Origin: Micromonospora wenchangensis
GTDB lineage: Bacteria; Actinomycetota; Actinomycetes; Mycobacteriales; Micromonosporaceae
Assembly (NCBI RefSeq): GCF_002210435.1
Contig: NZ_MZMV01000014.1
Span: forward strand, 62,001-126,000
Reading direction: 5' to 3'
DNA length: 64,000 bases
Part shown: positions 63,818-64,000 of the stretch, piece by piece
Layout of the letters: every line of letters begins with the position of its first letter
Numbering within the stretch: position 1 is the first letter of the stretch
Position numbers and translations under genes: made by a program
The notes under the pieces: model-generated
Databases searched by the model: none
What the model was told of the DNA's origin: nothing
The model's input: only the letters and a program-made list of their open reading frames with translations

Positions 63818-64000
63818 TGGCGCTGCCCGCCCCCGACCTCGACGACCGGGGCTTCGACGACCTGGTCGGTGACGCCCGCCGGTTGATCGCCGACCGCTGC
63901 CCGGAGTGGACGGACCTGCACCCGGCCGACCCGGGGATCACCCTGATCGAGACGTTCGCGTCGCTGACCGACCAGCTCATCTACCGGCTCAACCGGGTGC
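63817..64000 (+). CDS. Baseplate J-like wedge protein (3' end outside window)
   Basis: The first 61 codons run to the window edge: LDDRGFDDLVGDARRLIADR and WTDLHPADPGITLIETFASL, then TDQLIYRLNRV. This is the characteristic opening of gpJ/gp6-type baseplate wedge proteins of eCIS. The overlap of its start with the gp25 stop fits the usual gene order. Confidence 0.87.
   Translation, partial: MALPAPDLDDRGFDDLVGDARRLIADRCPEWTDLHPADPGITLIETFASLTDQLIYRLNRV

Overview
The DNA is very GC-rich, uses GTG starts often, and carries a contractile injection system, an FxLD lanthipeptide cluster and a pSAM2-style Xis/Int pair. Together these point to an actinomycete, probably of the Micromonospora group; this is inference, because no ribosomal marker is present.

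Layout. 1-1.05 kb: the edge of an AAA/DUF4143 ATPase gene, then a 38-nt 5' fragment of tRNA-Arg(CCT). 1.05-44.8 kb: a composite genomic island. It lies between that fragment and an intact tRNA-Arg(CCT) at 44.8 kb, and about 290 bp around and upstream of the tRNA are repeated at both ends. 44.8-64 kb: probable chromosome backbone dominated by an extracellular contractile injection system (eCIS), which runs off the right edge.

The island, left to right. (a) An AbiEii-type toxin-antitoxin pair, a hypothetical gene and a HigB/HigA pair, followed by a frameshifted metal-dependent hydrolase and a decayed IS5-like transposase. (b) A defence module at 5.8-15.7 kb. It has a C5-cytosine methyltransferase whose C-terminus ends in an endonuclease-III-like Fe-S domain. 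Facing it is an operon for a MORC/GHKL ATPase, a Z1 helicase, a DUF4420 PD-(D/E)XK nuclease, AIPR and Vsr. (c) At 16.5-17.5 kb, a gene-poor kilobase with 20 TGACA/TGTCA pentamers and a long hairpin. It is followed by a pRiA4b ORF-3-like gene, excisionase and tyrosine integrase, the core of an integrative element. (d) A pentapeptide protein, an XRE/ImmA pair, a MurF paralogue and a decayed lipoprotein gene. (e) A permease, acetamidase and GPP34 operon, divergent from an S9 peptidase gene. (f) An XRE-TPR regulator divergent from a complete FxLD lanthipeptide cluster (methyltransferase, precursor, LanB, LanC, LanB-C-like protein, Nudix). (g) A decayed right end carrying two genes, on opposite strands, that share a C-terminal module.

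How the parts fit. The methyltransferase would mark host DNA; Vsr, and perhaps the fused glycosylase-like domain, would handle T:G mismatches from deaminated 5-methylcytosine; the MORC/Z1/nuclease/AIPR set would be the effector arm. Blocks (e) and (f) carry the same inverted-repeat operator and so probably form one regulon. In the eCIS, sheath, tube, adaptor, spike and baseplate genes run rightwards. A leftward operon encodes a PAAR-like tip, a LuxR-type regulator, a membrane-anchored protein and a DUF4255 protein.

The most unusual signals are the twin 23-bp operator arrays at the left end, the methyltransferase/Fe-S fusion, the shared operator linking (e) and (f), and the pentamer cluster beside the integration genes.
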